From assembly GCA_032207245.1 (NCBI GenBank), contig CM063508.1:96645110-96709109 (forward strand): a stretch of 64,000 nucleotides of DNA, given 5' to 3'. The translations under genes and the position numbers were made by a program. Shown in pieces: positions 15,001 to 28,870 of the stretch; position 1 is the stretch's first letter, and the number at the start of each line of letters is the position of its first letter. Source of the DNA: Pardosa pseudoannulata (lineage: Eukaryota > Arthropoda > Arachnida > Araneae > Lycosidae). Below the pieces are notes generated by a model, which saw nothing but the letters and a program-made list of their open reading frames with translations, ran no database searches and was not told the origin of the DNA.

Positions 15001-15857
15001 TGTTATTTGAAAGCATAAAAATTGAAATCTCATAGCATAAAAACATTCTTCTAAGAATAAGTCTTTGTTTTTAATCTTTTGAAAACAGTAGAAGTGAAAA
15101 AACATTGATAAAGTTACGAAGAAAAGTGTTTAGAAATTATAAACCAACATTGCTAAAATTATCCGATACCTATAAAAATGTTTACATTTTTCTCACCTAA
15201 AACCTCATTAAAGGTATGAAATTTTAATATAAATGTAAATTCCTGTGTGGTACATTATTTGAAAATTAGGAGTATATTTTTGAAGTATAACATTAATAAT
15301 CTCTTGTAAATGTCACTATAAGAAATTATATTTTAATGAGAGAGATAAAATTGCGATGATGAAAATAATATTCTTTAAATTCTTTTGTAATGATAGAGTA
15401 GCATTTTTTAATGATCTTATAAGGATATTTATTCTGATGCCAAAAAATTAGAAACTTTCAATTCCAGGAGCTAAAATTAATATACTGTAACAGTTCCTTT
15501 ACCATGTCCCTATGAACTAAGGTTTTGAGTTACTTTTAGACTTGACAGCAGTAATGTTAAATCCTCAGAGCTTTTCTCATTTGAAGTGTAATTAGACTCA
15601 AGCATATCAACAATAATAAATAATTTTAATAACAATAATAATCAGGGAAGATGCAAGGCCATTTAAATATGGTTCCTTTTTCATTTTCCCAGTTATAAGT
15701 CAAATTTATTAGCTTCATTCACTGGCATAACTACCTTACAATACAAATATTCAATGTTTAGGAACAAAAACTGGGTTTGAAATACTTTAGTATAATTTCA
15801 ACTTTATCGTTTTAAGCTTTGAACAAGTTCTTGTAAAAAATCCTCACGCATAAACAT
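12063..15857. other. AT-rich spacer, nothing recognised
   Basis: About 3.8 kb of AT-rich sequence with A/T homopolymers (an A-rich run sits near 14262-14296). Short frames at 12230-12415, 14118-14339 and 14479-14706 have low-complexity Lys/Asn/Ile content and no recognisable domain. No tandem periodicity or element ends were found. Confidence 0.55.
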
Positions 15858-15872
15858 AAATATATATATATA

Positions 15873-15933
<61 letters not shown>

Positions 15934-15944
15934 TATATATATTA

Positions 15945-16011
<67 letters not shown>
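15858..16011. repeat. (TA)n microsatellite with ATAATAT interruptions
   Basis: This is a TA dinucleotide tract broken several times by an extra A or T (for example ATAATATA and TATTATAT near 15871-15955). The interruptions create short self-complementary blocks. Confidence 0.97.
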
Positions 16012-16015
<4 letters not shown>

Positions 16016-18499
16016 TTTTTATATACATATTTTCAATCAGAGAAATTTTTTATTTCCTTAAAAACCTGTCTTGATTCAATTAAATATATTTATGTCACAT
16101 TTTTATATACTTTTCTTAAGGTTACATTAAACGTATAGCCAAGTGAAATATACTTGAATATTTCATATTGCTATTTTATTGAGTCGGGAAATATAATAAA
16201 AAATAAAAATTAAAAAATTTCTTTTAATATGCTTATAATTTCTAAAATCATTACATAAGAGAAAATTTAACTACTTTTATTAACATTAAGTTTAAACAGC
16301 ACGTATTTGATTCATTTGTTTCAGCTGTAATCGTCATATATCTATAGTTAAAAGTTATTTAAGGTTAATATATTTCTAACTGCAAACCTATTTTTTTTAA
16401 AATTAACTTTGAATATTTATTTTGTGCGGGAAGAGTGAATATTCTAAATAATTAAATTTTTGTATATACATATATGCACTTATACGTATAATACTACACA
16501 TAACCATGTACAATTGTACATTCAATATGCATGAAATTTTGTTTTAATGATTCTTAGTTGTAGCGTGCTTAAAATTGTGAATCTTTTCATCTAAAATTCT
16601 TTCATTTACAGCTTTAGGGGTCATAGTAGCATTTCAGATGTACAATCATTTTTGTTACAGCCTTTTTTAAAATTAATTATAAAATAAAAGTATTTGCTCC
16701 TTTTAGAATGAATTTATTAACGCTCATAGCAAGCATTGAGAATGAAGATTTTTTTTTATTGATCTAACATAAGAAAAACTATTTAATTTTGTTATTTCAA
16801 GTAGCATATTTTTATAATGACATAAATATATGAATGGATTAGAAAAAGTGAAATTCAGTCACTCATAAAATAACTTAATTTATAGTAAAAAGTAAATTTT
16901 TATTTTATTTTACATTATTATAAAATTTAATATGTATATATTATTTACAAGTATCATATTATAATAATTTGAATATTTGATGCATTCTGTACAGCAAATC
17001 ATTAAAGGTATCTAACTATTTTACTTGGAAAAAATTTAATTTTGCGAAATTAATCACGATTGTTCTAACTCAGCCTCCGTCATGCTATATGAAATACATT
17101 GCTCGGTTTTTCACTTGTTGTAAATGTTTTATGTTTCATATAAAATGCATTGTTTTATAAAATGAAACTAAATAATTTTATAGAGTTAAAACCTTATGGA
17201 TAATGCAGAAAAAAATTGCATTCTAAACAGTACTGATAATTTTATTTAATATTGAATTTAAAATTCGTTGTTATAGCAAATACTTTATCAAAAGACAATA
17301 TGTCCCTTTAAGTTATTATTTACGTTTTCCTTCACATACTTGATAAAATTACCCCGATGTAGGGATTTAAACAGCTGATCTTATATCTGAAAATTCTTTT
17401 TAGATAAGTATTAATGAAACTTTGTAAGATAAACCATCCATGTTTTGAAACGTTTCAAAATAGTATCGAAATATCAACTAAGAAAAGAAATTTTATTTTA
17501 AAACTGAAACTTCAAATGCAGCAATGTAAATAAAACCGCAATAATGTTTTGAAATTAATACGAATTAAAATTTAAAGCGTGCTTGGCTTTAAATAAAGAT
17601 AACTCTTAAAATTTAACTATTGAGACTCTTTATGAATTTTAGAGCTCTTAAACTTTCTCGAAATATAAATTTATACGGGGTTTTCTCCAAAGATTCTTAA
17701 ATATGAGTGATCATACTTGATCCATAAGTAGATATTTTAGTATTAATTTTTATAACAATATACGATTTTCTTCTTTATTAATTAATTTTTAGTTACTGGA
17801 TTACTATATTAGCTTATTTTTACAGGCTGTAAATAAATAGTTTATGATTGTATTAAATCTGTACTTAAAATCTTCTTTAAAGAAATCAAATTATCTTATA
17901 CGCCACATTACAGTGGAAAATTTATCAGTTCTAGGAAAAGAAGAGAAGTTTTTAATTTCAATAAGCAATAATTTTGCTGAATTTGACGAAATCAAACATA
18001 TTTAAATGCATTATTTCAATGACACTACATATAATCTGGGACAAAAACGTAGAATATCTTGAGTAAATTATTTTCTACAGAGCACTTATGTGTTTCGAGA
18101 TACCTGTAATCGAAAATTATTGATTTATCGGAATCTGTTTTTCCAATAAATGCTTTTTTAGCTTCAACGGAATTAGGAAAGAGGCAAATTCTCTGTATTT
18201 TTTTTAAATGACAAGAGAGGTATAGTGACTCAAACATGTTTTTAGTATTTCGAATAAACATTACAAATTATATGAAAAGTTAAATTTTTCTGATTCATTA
18301 GGTTATTCATGAAGGAGACATAAAATGCTCATTCAAATTTCATATTACGGTCAACTTCGTCTTTGACTGAGAGTAGAGCTTAGGTTATTTAAATAAGTTT
18401 TCCTTTCAAAATGATTCTTAACTACTAAGTATTGATTTCTGTAAAAGTATTAAAGTATAAGAACGCCTCTTTTTTCTTATAAAGAATTCCACTATTGTC
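16012..18499. other. AT-rich spacer, nothing recognised
   Basis: About 2.5 kb of AT-rich sequence. The minus-strand frame at 18025-18261 has no recognisable domain. No RNA gene or repeat structure was seen. Confidence 0.55.
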
Positions 18500-18946
18500 A
18501 GTCAATCGAGATTTGGTATGCCAGTCATTCCAAAAGTCATGGAGAAAATCATCCAATACCTTCACCTAGTTGAATATATCTCTTTGGTAAAACTCCCTTT
18601 TCTGAATTCTGTAAGTGTCTACCGCATTTCTATGTCTACCAGAAACAATCATCCTTTCAATGAACATTTTCAAAAGAAACTGAAGACGTAAAAATAGTTT
18701 GAGGACAGTTTAGAATTATAAGACAGGTGCTAGAGTATCTCCCACTTTTCTGAATGTAACTTCTACATTAATCATTACGATATTTGTAATTAAATCATTT
18801 AAGATATGGGAAAATGTGTTATCATGAAGCCAAATCACCTTTCTTAGTTTTCTCGGCTGTTTCACCTGTTTTCCTTTTTTTGCAGATAGATAATTAGCTT
18901 TTGAGACTTCTTTGGACGGGTAGAGGGAAATGGAGCACAGTTCCAC
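18500..18946 (-). pseudogene. Mariner-family transposase fragment, C-terminal half
   Basis: Read on the minus strand from 18946, a 76-codon frame contains RKLRKVIWLHDNTFSHIL, which matches the mariner pattern in which a basic stretch leads into the HDN motif carrying the second catalytic aspartate. Counting in this frame, that Asp is residue 42, and the DD34D spacing places the third Asp at residue 76. The local sequence GDTLAPVL resembles the usual SPDLAPxD there, but residue 76 is Leu, so the third catalytic residue is lost, and a stop follows at once. Past the stop, the translation down to about 18500 is loosely like the mariner C-terminus. The upstream catalytic region and terminal repeats were not found. 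This is a decayed fragment; the family call is moderately sure. Confidence 0.5.
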
Positions 18947-19131
18947 TACTTTAGTTTGTATTCAACGCCCCCTCCCCTCGAAATGTATTCAGCAACCTCA
19001 CCCCTTTGTAAAATTTCCTTAATTTAAAGTGTTGGGTAGGACAAGTACTCAACTATGAGAGGCAAAATGTTTAAGTAATTTTGTTCTATATAGTTACGAA
19101 TAAACTTTTATTACGGAGACACGAAAAAAAA
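18947..19131. other. C-rich short spacer before SINE
   Basis: It contains a short C-rich patch (CGCCCCCTCCCCTCG near 18965) and then AT-rich sequence ending in an A-run at about 19124-19132. It may include the start of the mariner remnant or of a host retroelement. Nothing is certain. Confidence 0.3.
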
Positions 19132-19307
19132 ATTATGGTCGAATGGTTAGGGAGCTGACCTTCGGTTCTGAAGTTTTTGTTTCGAATCCCACTGGGATAT
19201 AGATGTTCGTAGTCGTTTGGAATCGGCTTTAAGTTGTAGGTCCCTGTCTCAATAACCATCGAGTTGTAAAATAGTAGCTCGTACCACTCCAAATCAAACC
19301 AAACAAA
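19132..19307 (+). mobile_element. tRNA-derived SINE copy adjoining the 242/315 bp array
   Basis: ATGGTCGAATGGTTAGGGAG (about 19134) matches the box A region and GTTTCGAATCCCAC the box B region. The 3' body GTTCGTAGTCGTTTGGAATC and CTCAATAACCATCGAG and the tail CAAATCAAACCAAAC follow the family order. The first few bases (GCCGAACG) are replaced by an A-rich run, so it is slightly 5' truncated or altered. No convincing target-site duplication was found. It ends only a few bases before the first array unit. Confidence 0.88.
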
Positions 19308-19312
19308 TGCTG

Positions 19313-22300
19313 TTGATTAAATATACTTTTCTGAATATCGTCCCAATTTCACGCAGAAGCTAGGGTAAGAAAATAACTGGTTCTGGTACCCCAGGATAAG
19401 TTTTTTTTATTGCGGGTAAAAATTGTTTAAATTAGATAATTAATGTAATAAATTTAATTGGTATTTTTAAAATTAGGTTTGAAAGCCAAAGCCTGCTCCG
19501 ACAAGCCCATCAGCATCCTCCCCCCGGGGATTAAATATAATCTTGATTAAATATATTTTTTGAATATCAGCCAAGTTTCACACAGAAGATAAGAAAGGAA
19601 AATAACCACATTAATGGTACCACATTAAATTTGTTTTATTAAGGGTAAAAATAGTGTAAATATTAGGTAATTCATGTAATAAACTTATTTAATATTTTTA
19701 TAATTACGTTTGAAAGCCAAAAACCTGCTTCCATCTTCACCCTACAGCCTGAAATAAATCCACTTCCCACCTGCATCACCCCCCCCCCAAGGATTAAATA
19801 TATTTCTCTGAATGTCAGCCCAATTTTAATAGGGATGATAGGGATATGGGAAAATAGGGAATGAAAATAACTGGTTCTGGTACCCCAGCATAAGTTTTTT
19901 TATTGCGGGTAAAAATTGTTCAAATTAGAGAATTAATGTAATAAATTTATTTGGCATTTTTAAAATTAAGTTTGAAAGCCAAAACTTGTTTAGATCACCG
20001 AAACAAGTTCACTGTCCAGCATCATCTTTCCCCGGAGAATAAAATATATTTTTGATTAAATATATTTCTCTGAATATCAGCCCAATTTAACGCAGAGGTT
20101 AGGGAATGAAAATAACTGGTTCTGATAATGCCGCTTAAGTTTGTTTCATTATTACTGGTAAGATTGTGTAAATTTAATAATTGATGTAACAAATTTATTT
20201 AGTATTTTTAAAATTAAGTCTGAGAGCCAAAACCTGCTCCCATCGTCACCCTACTGCCTGAAATAAGTTTACTGCCCATCTGCATCACCTCCCCCCCCCG
20301 AGGATTAAATATATTCTCTGAATATCAGCCCAATTTCAAGCAGAAGATAGGGAATGAAAATAACTGGTTCCGACACAACCGCGTAAGTTTGTTTTATTAC
20401 TGGTAAAATGGTGTAATTTTGATGAATCATGTAATAAATTTATTTTCTGATACATATTAAGTCCTGATACATACTAAGTTAGTTTCATTACTGGTAAAAA
20501 TCGTGTAAATTGGATAATTCATGTAATAAATTTATTTAGTATTTTTATAATTAATTTTGAAAGCCAAAAACCTGCACCCATCGTCACCCTACCGCCTGAA
20601 ATAAGTTCACTGGCCCACCTGCATCATCCCCCCGACGATTAAATGTATTACTCTGGATGTTAGCCCAATTTCACGCAGAAGGTAGGGAATGAAAGTAACT
20701 GGTCCTGATAAAACTGCATAAGTTTGTTTTATTACTGGTAAAATCGTGTAAATTGGATAAGTGATGTAATAAATTTATTTAGTATTTTTAAAATTAAGTT
20801 TGAAAGCCAAAACCTGCTCCCATCGTCACCCTACTGCCTGAAATAAGTTCACTGCCCACGTGCATCACCCCCCCCCCTAGAATTAAATATATTTCTCTAA
20901 ATGTCAGCCCAATTTCATGCAGAAGATAGGAAATGAAAGTAACTGGTCCTGATACCACTGCATATGTTTGTTTTATTACTGGTAAACTCGTGTAAATTGG
21001 ATAATTTATGTAATAAATTTTTTTAGAATTTTTAAAATTAAGTTCGAAAGCCAAAACCTGTTTAGATCGCCAACACAAGTTCATTGCCCAGCATCATCAC
21101 CCCCGGGGATTAACTATATTTTGATTTAATATATTTCTCTGAATGTCAGCCCAATTTCACGCAGAAGATAGGAATGAAAATAACTGGTCCTGATACCACC
21201 GAGTAAGTTTGTTTTATTACTGGTAAAATGGTGTAAATTTGATGAATCATGTAAAAAATTTATTTCCTGATCCATACTAAGTTTGTTTTATTACTGGTAA
21301 AATCGTGTAAATTGGATAAGTCATGTAATACATTTATTTCGTATTTTTAAAATTAAGGTTGAAAGCCAAAGCCTGCTCCCATCGTCACCCTACTGTATGA
21401 AATAAGTTCACTGCCCACCTGCATCATCCCCCCGAGGATTAAATGTATTACTCTGAATGTCAGCCCAATTTCACGCAGAAGGTAGGGAATGAAAATAACT
21501 GGTTCTGACACCACTGCATAAGTTTATTTTATTACTGGTAAAATCGTGTAAATTTGATAATTCATGTAATAAATTTATTTAGTATTTTTAAAATTAAGTT
21601 TGAAAGCCAAAACCTGCTCCCATCGTCACCCTTCCACCTGGAATAAGTTTACTGCCTACTAGCATCACCCCCTACCCGGGGATTGAATATATGTATGATT
21701 AAATATATTTTTCTGAATGTGGGCCGAATTTCAAGCAGAAGATAGGGCATGAAAAGAACTGGTTTTAATACCACAACGTAAGTTTGTTTTATTATTGGTA
21801 AAAATTGTGCAAATTAGATAATTCATGTAATACATTTATTTAGTATTTTTAAAATTAAGTTTATAAACCAAAACTTGCTCCTATCATTACACTACTGCCT
21901 GATACAAGTTCACTGCCCACCTGCATCACCCCCCCCCCAAGGATTAAATATATTTCTCTGAATATCAGACCAATTTCACGCAGAAGATAGGGAATGAAAA
22001 TAACTGGTTCTGATACAACCGCGTAAGTTTGTTTTATTACTGGTAAAATTGTGTAAATTTGATGAATTATGTAATAAATTTATTTCTTGATACATACTAA
22101 GTCCTAATACATACTAAGTTAGTTTCATTACTGGTAAAAATCGTGTAAATTGGATAATTCATGTAATAAATTTATTTAGTATTTTTATAATTAATTTTGA
22201 AAGCCAAAAACCTGCACCCATATTCACCCTACCGCCTGAAATAAGTTCACTGCCCACCTGCATCATCCCCCGACGATTAAATGTATTACTCTGGATATTA

Positions 22301-25300
22301 GCCCAATTTCACGCAGAAGGTAGGGAATGAAAGTAACTGGTTCTGATAAAACTGCATAAGTTTGTTTTATTACTGGTAAAATCGTGTAAATTGGATAAGT
22401 CATGTAATAAATTTGTTTAGTATTTTTAAAATTAAGTTCGAAAGCCAAAACCTGTTTAAATCGCCAACACAATTTCATTGCCCAGCAGCATCACCCCCGG
22501 GGATTAACTATATTTTTGATTTAATATATTTCTCTGAATGTCAGCCCAATTTCACGCAGAAGATAGGAATGAAAATAACTGGTCCTGATACCACCGAGTA
22601 AGTTTGTTTTAATACTGGTAAAATGGTGTAAATTTGATGAATCATGTAATAAATTTATTTCCTGATACATACTAAGTTAGTTTTATTACTGATAAAATCG
22701 TGTAAATTGGATAAGTGATGTAATAAATTTATTTCGTATTTTTAAAATTAAGTTTGAAAGTCAAAACCTGCACCCATCATCACCCTACCACCCGAAATAT
22801 GTTCACTGCCCACCTGCATCATCCCCCCGAGAATTAAATGTATTATGCTGGATGTCAGCCCAATTTCACGCAGAAGGTAGGGAATGAAAGTAACTGGTCC
22901 TGATAAAACTGCATAAGTTTGTTTTATTACTGATAAAATCGTGTAAATTGGATAAGTGATGTAATAAATTTATTTCGTATTTTTAAAATTAAATTTGAAA
23001 GCCAAAACCTGTTTAAATCGCCAACACAATTTCATTGCCCAGCAGCATCACCCCCGGGGATTAACTATATTTTTGATTTAATATATTTCTCTGAATGTCA
23101 GCCCAATTTCACGCAGAAGATAGGAATGAAAATAACTGGTCCTGATACCACCGAGTAAGTTTGTTTTAATACTGGTAAAATGGTGTAAATATGATGAATC
23201 ATGTAATAAATTTATTTCCTGATACATACTAAGTTTGTTTTATTACTGGTAAAATCGTGTAAATTGGATAAGTGATGTAATAAATTTATTTCGTATTTTT
23301 AAAATTAAATTTGAAAGCCAAAACCTGCACCCATCGTCAACCTACTGCATGAAATAAGTTCACTGCCCACCTGCATCATCCCCCCGAGGATTAAATGTAT
23401 TACTCTGAATGTCAGCCCAATTTCACGCAGAAGGTAGGGAATGAAAATAACTGGTCCTGACACCACTGCTTAAGTTTGTTTTATTACTGGTAAAAATCGT
23501 GTAAATTGGATAATTCATGTAATAAATTTATTTTGTATTTTTAAAATTAAGTTTGAAAGCCAAAACCTGCTTCCATTGTCACCCTTCCACCTGGAATAAG
23601 TTTACTGCCTACTAGCATCACCCCCTACCCGGGGATTGAATATATGTATGATTAAATATATTTTTCTGAATGTGGGCCGAATTTCAAGCAGAAGATAGGG
23701 CATGAAAAGAACTGGTTTTAATACCACAACGTAAGTTTGTTTTATTACTGGTAAAATTGTGTAAATTAGATACTTCATGTAATACATTTATTTAGTATTT
23801 TTAAAATTAAGTTTATAAACCAAAACTTGCTCCTATCATTACACGACTGCCTGATACAAGTTCACTGCCCACCTGCATCAGCCTCTCCCCCAAGGATTAA
23901 ATATATTTCTCTGAATATCAGCCAAATTTCAGGCAGAAGATAGGGAATGAAAATAACTGGTTCTGATACAACCGCGTATGTTAGCTTTATTACTGGTAAA
24001 ATGCTGTAAATTTGATGAATCATGTAATAAATTTATTTCCTGATACATACTAAGTCCTAATACATACTAAGTTAGTTTCATTACTGGTAAAAATCGTGTG
24101 TAAATTGGATAATTCATGTAATAAATTTATTTAGTATTTTTATAATTAATTTTGAAAGCCAGAAACCTGCACCCATTGTCACTCTACCGCCTAGAATAAG
24201 TTCACTGCCCACCTGCATCAGCCTCTCCCCCAAGGATTAAATGTATTTCTCTGGTTGTCAGCCCAATTTCACGCAGAAGGTAGGGAATGAAAGTAACTGG
24301 TCCTGATAAAACTGCATAAGTTTGTTTTATTACTGGTAAAATCGTGTAAATTGGATAAGTGATGTAATAAATTTATTTCGTATTTTTAAAATTAAGTTTG
24401 AAAGTCAAAACCTATTTAGATCGCCGAAACAAGTTCACTGCCCAGCAGCATCATCCCCCCGGGGATTAAAATATATTTTTGATTTAATATATTTCTCTGA
24501 ATATCAGCCCAATTTCAGGCAGAAGATAGGGAATGAAAATAACTGGTTCTGATACAACCGCGTATGTTAGCTTTATTACTGGTAAAATGCTGTAAATTTG
24601 ATGAATCATGTAATAAATTTATTTCCTGATACATACTAAGTTAGTTTTATTACTGATAAAAATCGTGTAAATTGGATAAGTGATGTAATAAATTTATTTC
24701 GTATTTTTAAAATTAAGTTTGAAAGTCAAAACCTGCACCCATCATCACCCTACCACCCGAAATATGTTCACTGCCCACCTGCATCATCCCCCCGAGAATT
24801 AAATGTATTATGCTGGATGTCAGCCCAATTTCACGCAGAAGGTAGGGAATGAAAGTAACTGGTCCTGATAAAACTGCATAAGTTTGTTTTATTACTGATA
24901 AAATCGTGTAAATTGGATAAGTGATGTAATACATTTATTTCGTATTTTTAAAATTAAGTTTGAAAGTCAAAACCTGTTTAAATCGCCAACACAATTTCAT
25001 TGCCCAGCAGCATCACCCCCGGGGATTAACTATATTTTTGATTTAATATATTTCTCTGAATGTCAGCCCAATTTCACGCAGAAGATAGGAATGAAAATAA
25101 CTGGTCCTGATACCACCGAGTAAGTTTGTTTTAATACTGGTAAAATGGTGTAAATATGATGAATCATGTAATAAATTTATTTCCTGATACATACTAAGTT
25201 TATTTTATTACTGGTAAAATCGTGTAAATTGGATAAGTCACGTAATACATTTATTTCGTATTTTTTAAATTAAGTTTGAAAGCCAAAACCTGCTCCCATC

Positions 25301-25885
25301 GTCACCCTACCACCTGGAATAAGTTTACTGCCTACTAACATCACTCCCTCCCCGGGGATTGAATAAATGTTTGATTAAATATATTTTTCTGAATGTCGGC
25401 CGAATTTCAAGCAGAAGATAGGGCATGAAAAGAACTGGTTCTAATACCACCACGTAAGTTTGTTTTATTATTGGTAAAAATTGTGTAAATTAGATAATTC
25501 ATGTAATACATTTATTTAGTATTTTTAAAATTAAGTTTATAAACCAAAACTTGCTCCCATCGTTACACTACTGCCTGATACAAGTTCACTGCTCACCAGC
25601 AACACCCCCTTGGGATTAGATATATTTTTGATTAAATATATTTCTTCGAATGTCGGCCCAATTTCACGTAGAAGATAGGGAATGAAAATTACTGGTTCCG
25701 ATACCAACACGTAAGTTTGTTTTACTACTGGTAAAAATCATGTAAATTAGATAATTAACATAATAAATTTATTTAGTACTTTTAAAATTAAGTTCGAAAG
25801 CCAAAATCTACTGAGATCGCTGCCCAAGCGTCCGAAACAAAACAAGTTCACTGCCCACCAGTATTATCTCACCGCCCCCGGGGCG
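19313..25885. repeat. Large tandem array with 242 and ~315 bp unit types (higher-order repeat)
   Basis: The anchor CACGCAGAAG (with variants) recurs at about 19349, 19577, 20090, 20337, 20672, 20914, 21158, 21473, 21733, 21975, 22309, 22554, 22868, 23109, 23424, 23690, 23932, 24280, 24515, 24834, 25076, 25407 and 25655, with a poorer copy near 19825. In the second half, spacings largely alternate between about 240 and 315-350. The longer type contains an extra internal copy of the ACTGGTAAAATCGTGTAAATT..TAATAAATTTATTT segment introduced by CTGATACATACTAAG. Each unit also has a C-rich block ending in CCCCGGGGATTA or CCCCGAGGATTA. Repeated minus-strand frames of 60-96 codons are frames through the repeat and differ in end-point, so I do not call genes. 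Confidence 0.92.
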
Positions 25886-27329
25886 ATATCTACCCCTTTG
25901 GAAACAACTGGTTTATATGATATACATACGAGTGCATTTTAAGCAAACGTAAACACAACAATTTGTTATAAAAGCCAGTTACTATTAATTAATTATATTA
26001 CTCCAACATTCAACATTACAGCATCCATCATTGCAAAAACTCAGTAACACTAAGTCTAAGAAAATAACGTTTCTAAACAATTGCAAAAGACAAATATATA
26101 TATTTCCAATAAGTACGGGTTCAAAGAAAGATAAAATAATGGAGTAAGTCACGCGACTTCCTTGGAAGTGGAGTGATTTAGCAATTATAACAAGACAGAA
26201 TGTGGGATGCAACAAATGTAATAGAGAAACTACTGTAGCAATTTCCACTGAGATTTAGAGATTTTTAGCATGTTTGCTATTATTGTTAGCTAAAACTTTC
26301 AAACAAAAGTACACTTTTTATGCATTTAGGCGTAAATGATGTGACTTTTACAGAAAATGTCTACTATTGTCTCCGTTGCTTTCTTTAAGATAGGAAACAA
26401 ATATAGCCGACTACAGCCGACTACATTGTTTCTATTCTTCCATTTTATACCATGTTATATTTGCGGATACCTTCTGAAAAAAATCTTTGACTATCATAAA
26501 ATATACGCTCTGCTGCCAATTTTAATTATAGTATGTTGTTTAAATGCTTATAATTACGATAATTTCTGGAAATGTTATATTTTAATTTAATTCTAATACT
26601 GTAACGGAAACTTTTAAACTGGAGTTTTTAGTTGGAAAGTAATTTATTTCATAAATAAGATATTTTAATTACTTAATTAAAGATGATATTTATTTATGTT
26701 CAAAACGCTTTCGATGAAATTAATGATTCAGTACTTGAAAAAGTATTTCATTTTCTTACATTTAAATACATATGTTACCTTAGATGTGACATCTTAATTA
26801 ATTTAGAGTATTAGAATTTTGTATTTATAAAAAATTGTTTTTCACATTATCTGCAATTGAAATTTTATATTATTATGACCAACTGAAATGAACATCATGT
26901 ATTTACATATGAAAATACATATATCTATATTAAATTTACTAATGAAAATTAATTTGAATAACAAACTTTTGATTTAATAAATATGATCTACATAACTAAA
27001 TAAAAATCATCCAAAAGAAAAGTAATTAAATATCGCTTATTAATAAGGAAATAAAAAGATTATTTTCAAATGCTGTAAATAATTATAATGTTTCTTCTTA
27101 TGGAGGTTAGTTTTTATTTTCATATTAAATAAAATCCCAATGTATGATAAAAGATAGAATTGCCCTTCATGAGTAACCTTATAGTTAATTGCTTTTTATG
27201 TTAAATAGTTATATAATTTTCTGCTTGATATTAGTTTTATCAATTTCATAAGTGTGCAGCAATTAAATGTTAAATTAAAAAGTTAAAAATAATGTAAAAT
27301 TATGCTGATCGTTACGGCATTTACTTATT
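25886..27329. other. AT-rich spacer, nothing recognised
   Basis: About 1.4 kb without recognisable genes. Frames at 25985-26248 (minus) and 26357-26590 (plus) are hydrophobic, typical of translated AT-rich DNA, and match no family I know. Confidence 0.5.
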
Positions 27330-28463
27330 TAAGATGCAAGTGGCTTCCAGATCGTTCACCATTTATTGTGCATAGAATCCGAACTGTAATATGTAAGATT
27401 ACACTCGTTTTATTTTAGTATATTTACTCGTGCATAGCGTGCCCTTTGTTTGTTATAAGAGAAAACGGTGAAAAGTTGTAAGACTAACTTAAAATTTAAC
27501 TACAAGGGAAATTTTCAAGATTGTAAACCAGTTTGTACGTAGTCCCAATGAACCATTTTCATAAAATGCAACAATAAAATGCAACAAAGAGTATAAATGC
27601 ATAAAATGCAATTATATTCTTTGAATTCTAGCATATTTACTAGTGTATAAGATCCACCCTGTTTTAAGAAATATAGCGTTAAATTATATATCCTATATAA
27701 AGTTAACCTAAAATGTGGAATACTAGTACCTGTTCAGATAGCAAACCAGTTCTTACGCAAACCCAATGAAACAGAACGGTAAAATATAAAATGATACTTG
27801 TTGTACTTTAGTATATTTACTCGTGTATAGCGTTCAACTTGTTTTCTATGTGGAAAAACGAAGAAAATCCATATCTCGGCTGAAAATGTAGAGTAAATGT
27901 GACTGGTTTTCCAAATTGTCAACCTATAGGAACGGGACTTAATAAATAAATATGGTAAAAGGCAAAGTTGTGCTCTTTATAGTTTGTCATATTACCTCTT
28001 GTATAACGTGCACTCTATTTGTTATAAGAAACAAGCGGTGAAAATTTATATCGCATATATAACGTTAACCTAAAATTTTTAATTGAAGTGCCTTTCCTCA
28101 TAGTCAACTATTTACTTCCCAGACACAATGAATTTGAACGGTAAAACGGTAAAATAATGCTCATTGTATTTTAGTTCATATATTCGTGTAATGTTTTTGC
28201 CCTGTTTTTAACTCTTTAAAGGTCACTATTATAAATTCTTCGGGAATTCAATGAAATTAGTTCCTAAATGGTATCTATGAACTTTATCAATGTAAATGCA
28301 TATTTTTTTACATTTTTTGAGGGAGTGGAATTTAAGGGGTGGTTAAAATGCAAAATCCAGCCCCTTGTACGGAGTGAAAATGCTTTTTTAAAGGTTTAAT
28401 TATGCTGCGGAAAAATCATTATTATTTAAAAGGGTATGATAAAGAAAAACTAACCAATTTACA

Positions 28464-28636
28464 GCCTAACGATGGCCATATAATACAGCCCTGCTTTTAG
28501 GTACTGGAATTCATGGGTTAAAATCCCACTGCAGGTATGGATGTTCGTAGCAATTCGGAATCGGCCTTAAGCTGTTGGTCTCGGACTTATTCACACTAGT
28601 GTTGAAAAACAGTAGACCGTACTAAATATAAACAAT
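28464..28636 (+). mobile_element. tRNA-derived SINE nested in the TTAA element
   Basis: GCCTAACGATGGCC starts the copy. The tRNA-like region is diverged (GGGTTAAAATCCCACT replaces box B GGGTTCGAATCCCACT), then ATGGATGTTCGTAGCAATTCG and CAGTAGACCGTACTAAATATA follow the family 3' part. The usual (AAACC)n tail is mutated to AAATATAAACAATT. Flanks ACCAATTTACAG and AACAATTTTAAAG are possibly a decayed target-site duplication. The damaged box B means it is unlikely to be transcribed by RNA polymerase III. Confidence 0.82.
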
Positions 28637-28843
28637 TTTAAAGTGTGATTTGGATAGACATTTATTTGGGCTTATAAGTAAAAAAATCATATTACTGACT
28701 TCTCCAGGTAAAGTAAGTTTAACCACGTATATTTCAAATGAAGTACAGAGCACTTGTATATTCTCTGTTGTGAGTTGGAAATGTCATAAACATAGAGAAC
28801 CTAAAAGCCTATCCTATGTCTTTCAAAAGCAGAAAAAAATTAA

Positions 28844-28870
28844 CAGGTGGTTTCGCTCCGAAACCACTGT
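28844..28870. other. Subterminal hairpin of the TTAA element
   Basis: GTGGTTTCG (28847-28855) and CGAAACCAC (28859-28867) form a perfect 9 bp stem around CTC. It extends outward with ACA/TGT if one G is bulged. It lies immediately inside the right terminal repeat, where many DNA transposons keep subterminal palindromes bound by transposase. Confidence 0.7.

Noticed and set aside
20794..24934. Repeated minus-strand frames (61-96 codons) in the 242/315 bp array
   Set aside because: Start and end points vary with unit indels, the translations contain no domain, and the C-run changes length between units and shifts the frame.
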